64,000 nt of DNA from Diphasiastrum complanatum (GCA_029204225.1 CM055094.1:18105993-18169992), one strand, 5' to 3'. Counted from the first letter of the stretch, positions 12,851 through 25,654 are shown. Program-made: numbers and translations. The notes: generated from the sequence alone by a model not told the origin.

Positions 12851-13320
12851 ATGTCTTCCATGTGCTTCCGTTATCAAATTGAAAAACAAATGTTGAGCTT
12901 ATGCTTCCATTATCAAAGATGGAAAAAAAATAAAGGTAAATGGGTGTCACTCGATCAAGACTTGGAAGCCAGTGGACATTCAAAACGAAAAAATATTAAA
13001 ATTATATACAATGATGTCGTTTTGACATGTGTTGAGGTGCAAGAAGATTGGAGTCTAAACTACATCCGGCGGAAACTATTGCTCCTACAAGATGATGTAC
13101 TTTCAGACTTCAAATTCATTTTCAATGGTAAACTCTTAAGTAACTGTAAACACTCGATCTTTTATGAATAGTTTCAATCAAAACTTTCTAATACAAACTT
13201 TGTACTAATTCTAACTAACTTTGTATTAGTTTTATGCAGGTATGTAAAAGACATGAGCTCAAGATCAAATGCAGAGATATTGACGAAACAATCCAACTTA
13301 TGGAAGAACATTGAGATTCA
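12851..13320 (+). other. exon-like frames, possible remnant of an unknown gene
   Basis: 12851-13171 is open and reads KIIYNDVVLTCVEVQEDWSL… then DFKFIFNGKLL. This alternation is loosely like a ubiquitin-fold segment, but I cannot assign a family. A donor-like AATG|GTAAAC lies at about 13129 and an acceptor-like TTTTATGCAG ends at 13239. The frame after that acceptor (…KRHELKIKCRDIDETIQLMEEH, then stop) does not match in phase. A small internal duplication is visible (TGCTTCCGTTATCAAATTG, then TGCTTCCATTATCAAAGATG). Likely a broken gene related to 12361-12645. Confidence 0.3.
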
Positions 13321-13515
13321 CTATCAGCAAATACATGCCAATCATCATGTCTTTTTATCATTATAGAAAAATTGCATTCCAGTATTAGACTATGGACACA
13401 AGCTGATTGTAAGAATCTATTGTGATATCAATTAAAAAAAACCCATAAACGGGTTGTTTACAAGTAAAATGATTGTATCTTCTTTTTTTATGTCTCTCTA
13501 TTTAGAAATAGATCT

Positions 13516-14666
13516 CTATTCAATCAATTTTTCTATATTTTCTATATCAATATTAGGAACCGATAAGGCAACAGCTCCTTCCATAATCTCACCCTCCTCT
13601 GTTTTGGGAAGGGTCTCAATGTTGTTTAAGGCAAGAGGAATATCTGCTACAATCTGTATTAGAATGACTTTTATTCTTTTTTTATCATATAAAATAATAT
13701 CTGCATCCTGGACAACCTGAAAGGCTGTTAAGGCAGGAGCAGCTTCCTTTTGAGGGGCCTCGATTGCAGGTGCAATGCTTACATCGTTCTGGGCATAGGT
13801 TTTGATCAACTCTTGCCGAAATCTATATACATCATCAGGAGTATACAACTCAAGAGTGACAAAACACGAGAATCAGCAAATTACAAACAATGATAGTAAT
13901 AAAATAAGAATCAAAATGAAATGAACTACAAATGAATAGAAAATTACATTTTCAATATCTACATTCGTTTGTAAATTATACCATTCAAAAAATAGCTTCG
14001 TATTGTACAGGACGAACCATGCACAACTAAAAGCGTCTTGTTACTGTACACACTGGATATATAGAACGAAAATTAGTAATATAATGATAGAAATTTTATT
14101 TATGCTATGATGATACATTTGAATTAAAAAAGGATTACATGCATATCAAAGATAAATTGAATATACCTTGAGAGATTTAATGGCTATCTCTCCAATTGAA
14201 GTTGTTGTTGTCGGTATTTCCTTAACGACATCATAAAGTAGAGAATCAAATTCTCTATGTGTATTTGCAACTGAGTTTAATTTTACACATAGAAAATCTG
14301 ATACTCCCTCCTTATTTATCTTTACAAAAAGAATGTTCAGGCTCCAATGCTGACTGCAAGAACCAAAATACAAATATCAATAAATTCATATTTATGAAAA
14401 AATTCCGTTCTTATTAAAGCAATGAAGCATGCAACAATTCTGATTAGAGCAACAAAAACAAAAGAGCAATCCTTACTTATTTTCATATGGAATCAAATAG
14501 AATTTTGCCATAGGAATGCACTCGATGAAATAGACATCCTTCTCAAAATTGGCTTCTTTCGCCTTTACCGCTCCCATGAAAAATGGACTAACTACAAAAA
14601 CTGTACCATGGGAATCGAAACTAATACTATTTTGTAAAAAAGAAACTCCGGCCTCTACTATTGCAT
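13516..14666 (-). pseudogene. Ulp1/SENP-like (C48) cysteine protease, 5'-truncated, with in-frame stop
   Basis: Four exons fit in phase on the minus strand: 14477-14666, 14167-14353, 13948-14052 and 13516-13848. The order of motifs is that of the Ulp1 family: a hydrophobic core ending FYLIPYENNQ, the catalytic His in QHWSLNIL (codon 14347-14349), KLNSVANTH where the family normally has a DS pair (catalytic Asp apparently Asn), then QDAFSCAWFVLYN with Gln and Cys five residues apart (Cys codon 14023-14025; CG usual, CA here). A typical tail LYTPDDVYRFRQELIKTY follows. Codon 4 of the third exon is TAA (14041-14043), directly before the Gln-Cys box. The N-terminal part is missing; a Copia fragment begins about 90 bases upstream. 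Ulp1 enzymes process SUMO; transposon-borne relatives exist. The stop and the Asn argue for a pseudogene. Confidence 0.7.
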
Positions 14667-14756
14667 CTGAAAATTTTGAGGCTCTGTGTCAGCAATGGCA
14701 ATTGGTAGGTTCAGCTCATAGATCATATTTGCCAAAGCCTGTTGGGCCTTTAAGCA
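14667..14756. other. junction between the C48 remnant and the Copia fragment
   Basis: On the minus strand the Copia reading breaks after KVCLKA (near 14757). The sequence then runs, apparently as intron or degraded exon, to the AG acceptor at 14667-14668. This is the breakpoint that removed the 5' part of the protease gene. Confidence 0.5.
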
Positions 14757-15748
14757 TACTTTGAATTCATCACCATCTTTGATAAAGCCCTCAGGTTGCT
14801 CCATATAGATCTCTTCCTCAAGGTAGCCATTGAGGAAGGCATTAGAAACATCAAGTTCGAACATCCTCCACTTGAAATATCATGCAATAGAGATAATAAT
14901 CTTTATGGTGACCATGTTGGCCATGGGTGCAAAAGTGTCTTCATAGTCAAGACCATAGATTTGAGCATAACCTTTGGCACATAGTCTTGCTTTAAATTTG
15001 TTTATGGAATCTCATTGTTGTATTTGACTCTAAACACCCATTTGCATACAATAACATGCTTGTTGATGGGTGGATCCACGAACTTCCAAGTATGATTAGA
15101 AATTAAGGCCTCATACTCCCTTGACATAGCTTCGTACCACTCCTTTGAATGGAATGCATCTTGGACATTGCTTGGCTCATCATAAGAGATGAAAAATGCA
15201 TGATATGAGGTGACATCCTCCACTTGCTTGCCTTTTTCAATATATGTGAGCCTCCTTGGTTCATATCTCTCCCTCATAGATCTTCTTGGTGTAATAGCTT
15301 GAAGATTGGCATCAAGATTGCTCATAGAAGATGCTCCATAGATAGGCTTGATCTCGACCCCATCCAAGTTGATCTTTTGATCTTCATGAAAGATCAAGTC
15401 TTGTCGAGGGAATGAAAACTTTGTAAGCTTTCTTTGTAGATGAATAACCAACACTCCTTTGACAGAACTAGGATAATCCTTCTTCCTAGTCTCTAAAGGT
15501 ACATGAAGAAAGCACATACATCCAAAGATTCTAAGGTGATCTACCTTAGGCTTCTCTTTATACAACATCTCCTATGGTGATTTCACATCTAGAGCAAGAT
15601 TTGGAAGTGTATTACAAAGATAATTTGCATAAGAAATTGCTTCTCCCCAAAAATCCGTTGGGAGAGATGCCTATATTCTAAAATATACTTCACATTCACA
15701 AAGAGTTCTATTTTTGCTTTCAGCCACCCCATTTTGTTGGGGGGAATA
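14757..15748 (-). pseudogene. Copia integrase C-terminus to reverse transcriptase start
   Basis: Includes LRIFGCMCFLHVP (C-terminal integrase), the RRSMRERYEPRRLTY linker, KHVIVCKWVFRVKYN and [20 protein letters not shown] of reverse transcriptase. The catalytic YVDD part lies beyond the break at 14757. Several frame changes are present, for example near 14990-15010. The integrase part joins 17123-17310 across the inserted solo LTR. Confidence 0.85.
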
Positions 15749-17122
15749 TGAAAGGGCTGAGGATAGAGAACACGAACCGAGAAGAGAGCAAGAATAGCTG
15801 CGGAACAGCTCTCCCGCTATTATGGGCTGCTAAATGCAATAACAGTCTAATGATTGTTAATGCTAAATGTAGTCACAACTCAAGTGTTCTGCCCAACAAG
15901 ATCTTAAAAATTAATTTATACTCACAAAAACAAAATGAGCACAGTCCACCAAAGATATTAGAAATGGTTTGAGTGTGGTATTACTGAAAAACAGATTGAA
16001 TGAGAAGTTTAGTTCTTAGAAAAGTGATATAGCAATATGATAACGCAGGTTCCTCAGGCAGACGGCCATCGTCTGATCAGAAACTGAGGAGTCGTAGACG
16101 TCCGTGTTCTGATCAGGTGAGTGAACAAGTGTGATCAAACAGCAATGAAGTGCATTCAAATCACAACAGGCATTCATCTACGTTGTACACAAAATGAGAA
16201 ACATATTGCTGCTATATTACACTGAAGCACAACAAAATAGCAGTTACAGCTAGAATGACGGTGTAACTGGGAGGCTCAAAATCATTTGTCTCATGGACGA
16301 CATAGAGTGTGCTGGGATGATCCATTTATAGATTGCATCCATCTATTAATTACAATAAATGTTTGTCATCTAATTAGACAAGTCGTTGTACTTGGAAATA
16401 TTTGGCTTGTGATGATAACTATACAATGTGTACATGGTCAACGAGTAGGGAATGTTGATGCAGATGAGGACATTGCATTTTTCTCTCACGTTGCATTTTC
16501 TGGGAAGTGGCTTTCTCTCACTTCGCATTTTTGGAAAGTGGCTGGAATCGTTCCTCTTTGAACATAGACCACCTTGGGATTTTGCGAAAAAGCCGAAGGT
16601 CTTGTGAAACAATTCAATTTGATAAAGTAACTATTTTGTCACATTCTGGGCAAATGCGAAAAAGGCAAAGGTGTTGGAAATAGTTAAATTGTTGAACTAT
16701 GCTACAGTGTCGCATTTTGGGAAAATGCGAGAAAGCCGAAGTTGTGAAAAACATAGTTCATTTTTGCAGACTGTTGCAATACTTAGTGTATTTCTGCAGA
16801 CTTGTTCTAAACGCTAATTCGTGGAAGTCCTTGAAGATGGCCAAGTCTTCATTGTCCTTCAAATTATTGAACTTAACATCTGAACATGAAAATGATAGGA
16901 TTGGTTACCCTTTGTTGGAGATCAGCCGGAAGCCCGTTGTAGTCATTCTTCAAATAGTTCGGTTGTCTAAGTTGTGATTCCTGCAGGTATCAGATGAGCA
17001 GACATAGAACCCAAAATGGATTTCACATGGTCCTAGATCAAAGATTAGTAAACGTGCAGGAAGAATCTTGAGATAGAAATTAGTATTCACCAAGGAGACA
17101 ATTGTGGACTTAATTTCCAACA
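15749..17122. mobile_element. solo LTR with 5-bp target-site duplication
   Basis: The insert begins TGAAAGGG and ends TTCCAACA, so it has the TG…CA ends of an LTR. It is flanked by GAATA on both sides (15744-15748 and 17123-17127). Removing it and one GAATA restores the Copia integrase sequence (…CAYSPQQNGVAE…). Length is 1374 bases with no coding domain inside. The orientation cannot be fixed. Loss of the internal part by LTR-LTR recombination is the standard explanation. Confidence 0.82.
16482..16760. repeat. short tandem repeats inside the solo LTR
   Basis: 16482-16545 holds two imperfect 32-base units (TCTCTCACxTxGCATTTT…GGxAAGTGGCT). 16565-16760 holds three degenerate units built on GCGA(A/G)AAAG(C/G)C(G/A)AAG with a following TTGTGAAA-like word. 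Such subrepeats are common in LTR U3 regions. Confidence 0.55.
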
Positions 17123-18963
17123 GAATAAGCACAAGTGAACTCTCTTCTAACTCCCTCTTGCTCACAATAACCATTAAATTTGTTGGAGACATACTCTCCA
17201 CCACCATCACATCTCAAAGCTTTTAAATTACAAGAAAATTGTTTTTCAACAAAAGCTTTGAACTTGAGAAATACATCAAACACCATAGACTTGGAAGATA
17301 AGAGATACACCCAACAAAATCTTGTGAGATCATCAATAAAAGTGACAAAGCATTTAGCTATGTGCTCTTGGAAGGTGCAAAGTGTACATCTGAGTGCACA
17401 AGCGCAAATGGAAATTGAGACTTGATGTTGGATCTTGGAAAGGGCCTCTTATGAGACTTAGCAATGGCACAAGCTTCACAAGGTAGAAGCTCCTTTGATA
17501 TAGTCTTTGGCAATCCAATAGCTTTCCCATCTTTCACCATGGATGTCATGGCTTTAAAACTGGGATGGGTCTTATGCCAGAAATCTTCTTGAGAGATCTT
17601 GGTCTTGTAGGCAACATCATAAATGCTGGCACTCTCACTAGAATCTAGTTTGTAGAGTCTACCAAATCTAGATCCTCTAGCTATCACCTCATCCTCACTC
17701 TTGATGATACATGTATCCACATCAAACTTGACATCAAGACCATTGTTATAAACATTTGACCAACACTAATGAGATTCTTGGTTAGTTTTGGCACATAAAG
17801 CACATCTTTGAGAGACAAAACTTTTGATGATGCTACATCCAAAGGGATATTTCCTATTCCTTCAATACTACACTCAAAATCATTTGCTATACAGATAGAC
17901 TTTTTTACACCATCATAAGGCTTGAGACTAGAAAAAAGACTCTTGAAATTAGACATACGGGAACTAGACACACTATCAATCCACCACAAATTATCATTCT
18001 TGAAGGAAGAGGAAGAGAAACTAGACATCATTAGTGAATCCCCCCTATCACTCCCATTAGCATCACTCTCTTTCTCATCAGTGAGGTTAGCTTGCTTGAA
18101 TTGATCCTTCTTTTTGAAGCAATTAGAGGCATAGTGGCCTTTATTGCCAAAAACAAAGCACTTGATCTTCTTTTTCTTCCCATTAGATGTTGAAGCTTGA
18201 GATGAATGGTCTTCATCTCCATCCTTGGCTTTTTCTTTGTCCTTCTTGGAATGTTGTTATTGACCTTTTTGCTCCTCCCCTTTGGCTTTTCCTTGGTTAA
18301 TAGAGCTTTGTCTTCTCCACCATCCTTCGATGAGAGCTTGCTGAATCTCATGATCTTGTTCCCTTGCCTACATTTTTCAGAAATGAGAACTTCTTGAAGT
18401 GCCTCCAAAATTGGAAGCTCCTCCTTGATTGCATAGGATTCGACAATATTCTCAAACTCATCTTTCAGTTTATTAAGGATTACTTGAACTAATTCACTTT
18501 GGTTGAGATGATCTAATAATGCAAGCTCTCTATGAAGATCCTTGACTCTCATGACAAAATTGGAAGCACTCTCATCACTCTTTTAATAACTTTGGAAACT
18601 TTGGTTTCTAATTGTGAGTAGTCTAGAAGTGTTCTTGGCTTCATAGATAGCCTTTTGAGTGTCCCAAGCCTCCTTGGCCGAGGTGCAACCACTAATCTCC
18701 CTCAAAACTTCATTTGAGACATTCATCTTAATGTAATGAAGAGCCATTCTTGCCCTTTTCTTGTACCTTTGTACCTAGTGGAGTACTTTAGGCTCCTCCT
18801 CAATTCCAAGTACTATATCCATCACATCTTGGAGAATCAAAATTGATTTCATCCTCACTTTCGAAATAGAATAATTGGAAGTGTTCAATCTCTCTCCTTG
18901 CTCCAAGAGAAAGGACCCATGGATGCCATAGTCACTAGAGAAATTGACTTGTGAAGGACACAA
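17123..18963 (-). pseudogene. Copia gag, protease and first half of integrase
   Basis: From the right: gag N-terminus (SSDYGIHGSFLLEQGERL), gag core (EELPILEALQEVLISEKCRQ), a degraded zinc knuckle near 18100-18160, a protease region near 17960-18000 (the family motif IDSGASSH has become IDSVSSSR), pre-integrase HKTHPSFKAMTSM and CEACAIAKSHKRPF, and integrase KALRCDGGGEYVSNKF. It is broken by several frameshifts and stops. The altered protease motif alone would inactivate it. Confidence 0.85.
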
Positions 18964-19324
18964 AAAACAAGTACAAATGTTTCTTCTCTCTCAAAAGATG
19001 CTTTGATAATGGTGTCCAACCAAAATCAATTGAGATCTTGCAAAATATATGAGACTACTATCTCAATAGCCTTGACAATCTCACTCAAACTAGATCTATC
19101 TTCTTTTCAAAAAAGAGACACATTTAGATTTTGATCCACTTTCTTCTAAGCATGTGTGGAGCACTCAAAGATGCCTCAAAAGTCACAAATCTACTTGATT
19201 TGTATGAAACTATGAGGCCTTGGACTCAAAATCTCACCTAGATCTCAACTAGATTGGCAAGCTAGAGCATGAATTTTTTGATCAAATAAGCTTTATGTGA
19301 GTCAAACTTGATGTGTCCAACCAG

Positions 19325-19489
19325 GCTGATTCAAATGGCTGTAATGATGCTATGCAAGCGGATATTGGTTCTCATTGTTTTCCAGGAACTAATGGATCTA
19401 GAAAAGAGGTCTTAGTCAATGGCTTTGATGGTCAAGTGGAAGATCAAGAGGTTGATCTCAAAGGGCTTTGTCGTAATATACCAATATAG
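19325..19489 (+). other. possible orphan terminal exon
   Basis: After an AG at 19323-19324 there are 54 open codons to TAG, reading ADSNGCNDAMQADIGS… and ending LKGLCRNIPI. The composition is that of an ordinary protein end, and the frame is open a further eight codons upstream. I do not recognise it. It directly abuts the leader end of the reverse Copia, so it could be the 3' end of a host gene interrupted by that element. Confidence 0.28.
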
Positions 19490-20679
<1,190 letters not shown>

Positions 20680-21395
20680 AGAATGTTCTAGAAAAGTTTC
20701 ACATGATTGATACCAATTGATACACCAATGGACTTAGAGAGATAATTTTGACCAAACCTTCTTGTGCCGACAGTGAAAGTGCACTCGACTTATCGAAGTG
20801 TCCTTATCACTCACTAATAGGATCTTTGATGTATGTCATGATGTGCACCAGACTAGATCTTGCATACACTATCAGTACATTAAGTCAATTCATGTCTGAT
20901 CCTAGGATCTTGCATTGGAAAGCATTAAAGAGAGTGATGAAATACATTCAAGAAAGTATAGGTCAGATATTGTGCTATGATGGAAATGTCATCGAACCAA
21001 TGATTCTTTGCAGCTATTTCGACTTAGATTGAAGAGGAAATATTTTTACTAGAAGATCTATCTCTGGGTTTTGTTTTCTCATGACAAGAGGACCAATTTC
21101 ATGGAATTCGAGGAAGCAAAAATTAGTCGGACTATCTTCGACCGAGGTAGATTATATCAATGTATGTTCAAGCTTTGAAAGAAGCTATCTGGATTAGATT
21201 ACTACTTCACAATTTACATCACACTGAATTTCAACCTACTATCATTCTATATGACAGTATGAGCTGTGTTTCACTATCACTGAATCCCAGATTTCATGGC
21301 GGGTCAAAGCACATTGAGATCTAGTACCACTTTATTCGGGAAAAGGTTTTCTCAGGACAAGTGATCCTCGAATACTGCTCCACATCATTGCAGTA
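20680..21395 (+). pseudogene. Copia fragment: end of reverse transcriptase and RNase H
   Basis: Starts near EKFHMIDT-like sequence and continues CPYHSLIGSLMYVMMCTRLD, LSQFMSDPRILHWKALKRVMKYI, then RRSISGFCFLM…GPISWNSRKQKL and LSSTEVDYI. This is the usual end of a Copia polyprotein. Multiple stops and frameshifts occur after 21030. It ends where a second Copia fragment starts. Confidence 0.8.
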
Positions 21396-22660
21396 CCCAT
21401 AGAATCTCCCAAGAGATCGACAAGAGAATGAAGAGCACTAGCCAAAGATTCGTGCCAGATAGCTTAGCTTCGACATTCGAAGAGTTCTGCGGATTCAGTG
21501 ACGAACCACAGACATTCGAAGAAGCCATCGACAGTCCAGACAAGGACAAATGAATCCAAGCCATGAACGAAGAGATGGAATCCATGAAGAAAAATGAGGT
21601 ATGGACACTGCAGCTAGTACCAGACAAGCGAAATATAGTGCAATGCAAATGGGTGTACAAGTTGAAGTATGGACCGAGTGAAAATATTTTGAGAAATAAA
21701 GCCAGACTTGTAGCGAAGTGATTCTCTAGAAAGTATGGCATCGACTACACTGAGACCTTCTCTCCAGTGGTGAAACATGCATCCTTATGCCTACTATTTG
21801 CATATGCAGCCGCTTATGATCTCAGGATTCACATAGTCAATGAGAAGACAACATTCTTACATGGTGAATTAGACAAAGAAGTCTATATGGACCAATCTCC
21901 CGACTACATCTGCGAATCACTTCCCCCTATGCCTGCCGAATACACAAAAGTATCTACGGTCTAAAGCAATCCGCGTGGCAATGGTACACGAAGAAGGATC
22001 ATGCCCCATGATCCTTGGGTTTTGAGCCACTGATGGTTGATTCCAATGTTTTTGTAAGGATCACAGGTGGGGAGATCATCATTGTTGCTATGTATGTGGA
22101 TGACACACTGATACTATGCAGAAGCCAAGAGCTAATTGCCGAAGTGAAGAGCGACATCTCAAAATTTTTTGAAATAACAAACTTAGGAGAAGCCAGATGT
22201 TATCTAGGCTTGCAAATTGACCGTGACTATGATGAAGGAAAGCTATACCTTCATCAGTCCAGGTACATCCAGAAAATCCTAGATGATTTCAGGATGATAG
22301 ATTGCAAAGGGGCCAACACCCCAAATGCCTACAGGAATAATTATGACAAATGAAGAAAGTCCGAAGACTGATGAAGAGAAAGATATCATGCAACACATGC
22401 CTTACAAGAGGCTAATTGGATCACCGATGTATCTAGCAGATAACACACGCCCCGACATTGCTTATGACGTATTCAGGATGAGCCAGTTCATTAGCACGAA
22501 CCTAGGCTTAACACATTGGAAGATCACGAAGCGAATCTTACCGTACCTTCAGAAGACGAAAGATTTTGGCCTGTCTTACTCTCATGATGCCGGATTCCAG
22601 ATGCACTCCTACAATGATGCAAGTTGGGCATCACTCAAAGATAACTGTAAAAATGTCTCA
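21396..22660 (+). pseudogene. second Copia fragment: reverse transcriptase to start of RNase H
   Basis: Contains FEEAIDSPDKDK-IQAMNEEM, VQCKWVYKLKYG, YGIDYTETFSPVVKHASL, IHIVNEKTTFLHGELDKEVYM, the catalytic MYVDDTLIL (near 22095), LGLQIDRDYDEGKLYLHQSRY and RPDIAYDVFRMSQFI. It ends in RNase H at NDASWASL…VSGGCTIA. Frames are broken near 21550, 21720, 21960 and 22345. It begins upstream in the polyprotein relative to the preceding fragment, so it is a separate copy. Confidence 0.85.
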
Positions 22661-23695
22661 GGCGGGTGCACCATTGCAGCAAGTGCAGCAATGCGATTCT
22701 ATTTGGCATTTTCATCTCTCCTCATTGTTGACATCGTTCTTGTTGATAGTCAGCAGCAGCCCACATCGGGGCAGACAATTTCGCATTATCTACATTCATT
22801 TTTTCTCCCTAACCCAAACAACCAACAAGAAGTCACCAATCAATCTCCAGTAGCCTAACCCTCGAGCCATGGGATAGGAGGGCAAGTTCCTGCAATGATA
22901 TATGGACTCTAGCAACATTTGTACATGTGCTCATGCAAGCCAAGAATATTCCAAAAGTGCTTTTCATTAATATTGATACTCTACACATGCATATTGGTGG
23001 AATTAAGCTTCACTCAGACTCACCCGAATTCGATTCCTGAGCACAGGTATACTATGTAAATATATAAGCTCTCTCTACAACGACATGCAGCCTTATTCTC
23101 AAAAGTCGAACATCTATGCAATCAATCAACTGAAACAAAAGCAAGATCAACATCGAAGTCTTCGACTTCAAAGTCATCGACATCCTATCAACAAACTCCA
23201 TCAACTTCGAAGTCCACATTATTGACTTCCTAGACATCGTTGTCATCGAAGTCATGGCAACATCTCCATTGACATCAAAGTCCACGTCATCGACTTCTTC
23301 GACTTCGAAGTCACTAAAGTCATCAACAACAACATCCTCTCAAGAGCAAGCCAGTCGACTCGACTTGCCTGAAGTCTTCGACGATCGTCGACTGTCACAT
23401 TCAAAATGGAGCTCTTTCTCTACCCTCTCTGACGCAAACTACGATATAGTTCACTTCAGTACTTTTTAGTAACTACATTGTTTGGATTCATGGCCAATTG
23501 AATGTCCTGACCGTAATCTTCTCCAAAGGTGTGCCACATTCTGCCCATTTGGATCTTCATGGATAGGGGACGAAATGCGAGTTGACCCTTAGTTGGCGCG
23601 GGCTCGTCACGTATGCTCTGATGGCCTTCGGATTTTTCTCAAAATGTCGTTGCTGCTAGTCAGGTTGTGGAGCCAATGCTGGGAGATATGCCAGC
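22661..23695. other. unassigned sequence with GAAGTC-rich repeats
   Basis: The Copia RNase H reading ends near 22660-22700. No gene recognised afterwards. 23130-23345 is a repeat patch (listed). 23470-23695 shows nothing. Confidence 0.4.
23130..23345. repeat. imperfect TCGAAGTC/TCGACTTC repeats
   Basis: The words GAAGTC, CGACTTC and TCATCGA recur many times with irregular spacing. Because GAAGTC and GACTTC are complementary, the patch can also fold on itself. Translation gives low-complexity Ser/Thr, so I do not call a gene. Confidence 0.55.
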
Positions 23696-24286
23696 TCATT
23701 GCCCTTGATGTCCTCGGCCGTTGCGTGAGGACTCGTAGGGGTGTGGGACTATATAGGCATTAATTTCTTCCTCCACCGTCTTCGATTTGCGGAGGTTGGC
23801 AGAGATGGATCGAGAGCCTTGAGATGTTGAAGCTTGGCGCTCCTCTTGAACTTGGCACTGATCTGTCGCTTGATTGGTGTCCAGGCCTTGGTCTTGTACA
23901 CTAGTCTCGACTGCATCTGAGCCTTGATCTTGAAATTCGAGCCCTGTTGCTTGTTTACCTTTGTCATGGCCAAAACTTGCTAGTGCAACTTCCATTGTGG
24001 GTGGCGCTAGAATTACCAACAGGGCCGGTTGGGGTTGTTGTTCCATGTGTTGTTGGCATGTCTTAAGAGCGTTCTTTGCCTATGCAAGCTCTTGGATGGC
24101 ACTCCATCTGTACTTGTCAAATTTTGCTTGGTAGCTATCGAGCGTTTGGCGAAGCATTTGGTGGTATACATTTTGGTTAGGATTGGACACCATCAAGGGT
24201 CTTAAAATGTCAAAAAATAGTGTATTTTTGAGGACTTTTGAGCATGAATACCTATCAAATGGTGGTTTGAACCTGTTGGATCTCAT
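23696..24286 (-). other. unidentified Gln-rich reading frame with one TAG
   Basis: One frame runs for about 196 codons, interrupted only by TAG at 24080-24082 (Gln would fit the surrounding EL-A-x-AKNAL context). Residues before it (YHQMLRQTLDSYQAKFDKYR) look helical or coiled-coil. The part after it is hydrophilic and rich in Gln, Asp and Ser. I recognise no family. It could be the non-conserved end of a retrotransposon gag-like protein or a host gene fragment. Confidence 0.35.
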
Positions 24287-24818
24287 TACAAGCTTAAAAA
24301 TATGATGTATTTCCTCTGATTTGAGCCATTATTCATCCAATTTGGTTGTGTAGGCACCATTATGTTGAAGTTTTGCTTGTTGAAGGAGTCCAAAAATGCA
24401 TTTTTTTGCATGATCTGAGCCTATGATTGTTTTCAAGACCTGATAGAAGCCTCTATCCCTCTCTAATGAACCTTATGAGTGCTTGTAAATCTGATTGGAT
24501 GCTTATTGGGCTGAAGGTGGCTTTTTGATGAATCAACCTTGAGAAAGTGCGCTCTCCTACCTGTTTTTTGGTCAGTTACAGCTCGCACGTGTGAAGCCTA
24601 GGTAGTAGGTTGTTGTGGCAAGTGCCTTGTTAATTAGAATTTTGAGGAATCAAAGATTGTAAGGGAAAAGTGAGTGACAAGACAGATAATCCATTTGTGG
24701 AACCATCTCTATTTTGCAATTGGATCTGGATCTTGCAAGTGATGGCAAATGAAAGGTGTTCCATATAAGAATCTAGTAATTTGGATTCTATTTGTGCTAT
24801 TATAGAGTGTTCTTTTAT
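24287..24818. other. unassigned sequence left of the tandem duplication
   Basis: No gene, LTR or RNA recognised. It ends at the AATG that borders the duplicated block. Confidence 0.4.
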
Positions 24819-25654
24819 AATGGCTGTGACAACCAAGAGAAATTCTAACATGTAAAAGAATTAAGTTCTTTTTACCGATTTTGAAATAGATATTGGATAT
24901 CTAGGACAGTATGGTACTCAATTTTGTTGAGATCCATGTTCCTTTTGGGTTAGTGAATACACTTGATGTAATTCATCTGTATTTGAACGGTTTTTTTTTT
25001 TTCATCTATGCAGGGGTAAAAATCTGGAGTGGTATTCTTTGGGTAACAGTTAAGGAGCATGAGGGATTTCAATGGTTAGATGTATCTCCAAGAATTGCTT
25101 GTGATTTCGATTCTATAATTGGATATAGGATAACCAGATAGTCTTTCTGAATTTTTGGGCAAAACCGATCTGGATGCTGAGGATTCTTGGAGGAAAAGCT
25201 GCTGGTATGGGACATCAGTGATTCCAAAGAAGATTTCTTGGATGAGAATGGTATCTCATTATTTACAAAATCTAGAGGCCCTGAAATCTATTTCTCTATC
25301 ATGTTAGACCTCTACTTTTTAGGAATTTCTTAAATACGAGACAATTGGATTGAGATTCATATGATTCCTTCCAATGTAGAACTTGGTTCTAAAGGACTGA
25401 AAAGTTATATGAAATTATAATTCCATATATGATTTGTGAATATGGCTTAGAATCTATTGATGTTTTCAATTGATTCAGTGGAGTTTAGACTTCCTAGACC
25501 CAAATGTTAATCTCTATTTGGTAGTTGATTATTGAGATGTAATATTTCTATCACTCGGGATTGAGATATTCTATGATTTTGAGAAACAAGTCCAGTGTGT
25601 AATGGTATTGGATACTAATAACTTTTTTCAAATCTTTGATATCTTATACGTTGT

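Larger units (their letters stand above)
14757..19320 (-). mobile_element. Copia retrotransposon, reverse strand, decayed, split by a solo LTR
   Basis: Read leftward the order is gag (from 18963), zinc knuckle, protease, pre-integrase, integrase (to 17123), a 1374-base insertion, then the rest of integrase and the start of reverse transcriptase, which stops at 14757. It belongs to the same family as the plus-strand element at 47830-51817; the gag starts share LNTSNYSI/LTTSNYSI and the ILILQDVMDIVLG block. The right end (about 18964-19320) is leader sequence without a visible primer site or LTR. Confidence 0.85.
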
